NCBI RefSeq assembly: GCF_907164915.1
Contig: NC_061866.1
Span: 46,989,370 to 47,053,369 of the forward strand
Origin: Impatiens glandulifera
Taxonomy: Eukaryota; Streptophyta; Magnoliopsida; Ericales; Balsaminaceae
DNA length: 64,000 nt
Direction of reading: 5' to 3'
Shown here: positions 62,274-64,000 of the stretch, piece by piece
Numbering within the stretch: the stretch's first letter is position 1
Layout: each line of letters begins with the position of its first letter
Notes under the pieces: generated by a model
Database searches by the model: none
Seen by the model: only the letters and a program-made list of their open reading frames with translations
Told to the model about the DNA's origin: nothing
Translations under genes and position numbers: made by a program

Positions 62274-63275
62274 TTACTTACAAGCCGGCAATGGGGCACC
62301 ACATAAGCATCGGTTATGAAAATACTCGGTCGTCTCATAGTTCTGCATCCTGCCTCCGATCGGAATCGGTCCACACAACCGATTATAGCTTACATTAAAG
62401 AACTGCAATTCCAAAGACGCAAGTCCTTTCGGAAGACTCCCATAAATCTTATTATGATTTATATCAAACCACCTCAAGTCATCTGGGAAAACAACGTTAG
62501 ACAGATCGAATTCAAACAAATTCCTCGACAAATCAACCACTTCAAGCTTATTACCAGACCCAAACAAGAATGAAACATCTCCCTGAAGCTTGTTACGAGA
62601 TAAATCAAGGTACGAGTAAGTTAAATCCCCTAGAGATTTTGGAACATACCCAGTTAACTGATTGTGTGATAGATAAAGATAAAATGATCTTCCTTTGAAG
62701 TTCCCAAATGAATCAGGGATTGAACCGGTTAGCTTGTTACGGTCTAGATGGAGGGCTTCTAGATTGGGTAGATTTGAGAGGGATGGTGGTATTGAACCGG
62801 TTAGATCGTTGAAAGATAGATCGAGATATTCTAGATTTTTAAGTTGGCTTAGGAATGATGGGATTGGACCGGAGAGATTAGTCCAGCTAAGACGGATCAT
62901 TTTGAGATGGGTTAGTTTTGTAATGGATTGGGGAATGTTTCCTGTGAGATTTGTGAGTTTTCTGAAGATTAGGGTTTGGAGGTATGGGAGATCGCCGACG
63001 GCGGCCGGGATTTGGCCGGAGATGTTTCCTTGGAAAATGGTGAGTTCGATTACTCGGTTGGTGATTTCATCGCATTCTAGACAGTACCATGTACAGCAAT
63101 CTTCTTTGGGATTCCAAGAAGCTAAGTGGTATGGATTGCCTAGGGATTTCTTGATTTTGAGAAGGGTTTTCTTGTCTTGTGGATTGCAGCGGGAGGAAAT
63201 GGATATGGATGGGGAGAGGAGTGAAAGGAGGAGAAGGAGGAAGAAGATGATCATATTAGGGTTCTTCATTATCAT
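62274..63275 (-). CDS. PGIP: Polygalacturonase-inhibiting protein (PGIP)
   Basis: A single-exon secreted leucine-rich-repeat protein of 333 residues, the usual PGIP length. A hydrophobic signal peptide (IIFFLLLLLSLLSPSISISS) precedes the N-terminal cap CNPQDKKTLLKIKKSLGNP, with the paired cysteines of EDCCTWYCLECD. About ten plant-type LRRs of 24 residues follow (LTGSIPPSLSNLPNLEALHL pattern). The C-terminal cap reads RLCGPIPIGG, then YFHNRCLCGAPLPACK, the family signature. PGIPs sit in the apoplast and inhibit fungal and insect polygalacturonases, promoting oligogalacturonide defence signals. I choose the start at 63275 because the longer in-frame Met at 63344 overlaps the TATA box. The Met two codons downstream (63269) is the alternative. 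One repeat (DSFGNFKGRSFYLYLSHNQL) is slightly irregular, as in other PGIPs. Confidence 0.93.
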   Translation of the reverse strand: MIMKNPNMIIFFLLLLLSLLSPSISISSRCNPQDKKTLLKIKKSLGNPYHLASWNPKEDCCTWYCLECDEITNRVIELTIFQGNISGQIPAAVGDLPYLQTLIFRKLTNLTGNIPQSITKLTHLKMIRLSWTNLSGPIPSFLSQLKNLEYLDLSFNDLTGSIPPSLSNLPNLEALHLDRNKLTGSIPDSFGNFKGRSFYLYLSHNQLTGYVPKSLGDLTYSYLDLSRNKLQGDVSFLFGSGNKLEVVDLSRNLFEFDLSNVVFPDDLRWFDINHNKIYGSLPKGLASLELQFFNVSYNRLCGPIPIGGRMQNYETTEYFHNRCLCGAPLPACK

Positions 63276-63342
63276 TGGGGAGATTGTGAATTGGGATTGA
63301 GATTGAGATTGATGGATGGATATGGATAGGAAAGTAAGAGTC

Positions 63343-63350
63343 ATTTTATA
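63343..63350 (-). promoter_or_regulatory. TATA box of the PGIP gene
   Basis: TATAAAAT on the minus strand. Transcription would start about 25-30 bases downstream, near 63315-63320. From there the first ATG met by a scanning ribosome is at 63275. The ATG at 63344 lies within this motif, so it should not be in the mRNA. Confidence 0.55.
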
Positions 63351-63599
63351 TTGGATGGAATGAAGCTAAAAAAAACATGTTTCAATTTTCAAACCAAATC
63401 AAAATATCTTCTTTGTCGGTATTTTGTGTTTTAAAAAAATCTTGAAAATAAAAAAAATACAATGGTGCCATGATTTTTAGCATGATTTGGGAAATTTGAC
63501 GAAATGACCTTGCAAACCGGGTTATTTGACCTGGTGGAATTTTATAATTTTTTTTGCGCTCGTGGTGTTCTATTTTTTTTTATACGATTTTGCCCTTGT

Positions 63600-63630
63600 C
63601 GCGAAACGCTAAGTGACTTAGCGTTTCGCG
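63600..63630. repeat. Perfect palindrome of 15-bp arms
   Basis: CGCGAAACGCTAAGT, one base (G), then ACTTAGCGTTTCGCG. It is GC-rich in an AT-rich setting, and a half-arm continues with CGAAGTGGATTAGACG. It lies between the divergent PGIP gene and the right-edge gene. Confidence 0.85.
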
Positions 63631-63659
63631 AAGTGGATTAGACGTTTGTATAAATACCC

Positions 63660-64000
63660 AAATAATTTCATTTCCCTAAATTTTTTTCTCTCTCTTCTCC
63701 AATTCTCTCCTTCACTCACGGGGGCCGGCGACGACGGCGGCCGGCGGCGACGACGTCTCCGTTTCCATACAAATCAAACCCGATCCGAGCTCTTCTAACC
63801 TAACTAATTCATTTATGTTTATCTATTGCCGATTTCTAACCCTAGATCTATTTTGCATGCAGGTTTCTTATACTAGGGTTTATGTGATTTCTCCGATTCT
63901 AACTATTTGAACGGCGTCGAGGTAGATCTTCCCCATTCTAACAGTTATGTTCTTGTTTAGGCTTTCTTCATTTCATAAACCTTTTCATATTTCCTTTATG
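63660..64000 (+). other. Probable 5' leader of a gene running off the right edge
   Basis: A CTCTCTCTTCTCC pyrimidine run at about 63689 is followed by a GC-rich stretch with repeated GGCGACGACGGCGGCCGGCG-like triplets and later an AG acceptor at 63862 (TTTTGCATGCAG). This is the typical appearance of a plant housekeeping-gene leader and leader intron. No protein family can be named, as no substantial coding exon falls inside the window. Confidence 0.4.

Noticed and set aside
62316..63300. Plus-strand frames of 85 and 201 codons opposite PGIP
   Set aside because: Antisense shadows of the PGIP leucine-rich repeats, with no independent evidence.

Overview
This is a nuclear segment of a flowering-plant genome, most likely a eudicot. 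It is very AT-rich between genes, has GT-AG introns with short exons, and carries plant-specific gene families and typical plant transposon debris. I cannot name the species.

Genes: (1) A partial EMSY-like (ENT plus Agenet/Tudor) chromatin gene on the minus strand at 1076-2049, whose C-terminal exons are not visible. (2) A small DUF761 protein on the minus strand at 4493-5026. (3) A MYB-CC/PHR1-like transcription factor with seven exons at 15828-17211, followed by a decayed partial paralogue at 19150-20226. (4) An intronless-in-CDS three-C2-domain membrane protein orthologous to MCTP3/FTIP3 at 23300-25630, with a leader intron. (5) A TGA-class bZIP factor with eleven exons at 57719-60183. (6) A polygalacturonase-inhibiting protein (PGIP) on the minus strand at 62274-63275. 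(7) At the right edge, what looks like the GC-rich leader of another plus-strand gene. These are independent single-gene units and not an operon. Several belong to families tied to defence, phosphate or flowering signalling, but nothing in the sequence shows that they act together.

Repeats dominate the rest. One AT-rich satellite-like family fills 8242-13075 (plus), 26850-42420 (minus) and 47965-49750 (plus). In the clearest part, 33062-41520, it forms tandem units of about 590-760 bp. Inside it are 29-bp and other minisatellites, long TA tracts, and two inserted long-TIR elements, one with a 10-bp target duplication that suggests Mutator origin. A CACTA-like element lies at 42485-44769, and smaller MITEs, tRNA-derived SINEs, a LINE-type ORF1 remnant and several dispersed repeat pairs are scattered elsewhere.

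The most unusual structure is at 45625-47301. A near-identical copy of the MYB-CC gene's upstream region, including its start codon and first codons, is joined to exon fragments of a cytosolic GAPDH gene. This gives a promoter-plus-fragment chimera between transposons, 30 kb from its source.
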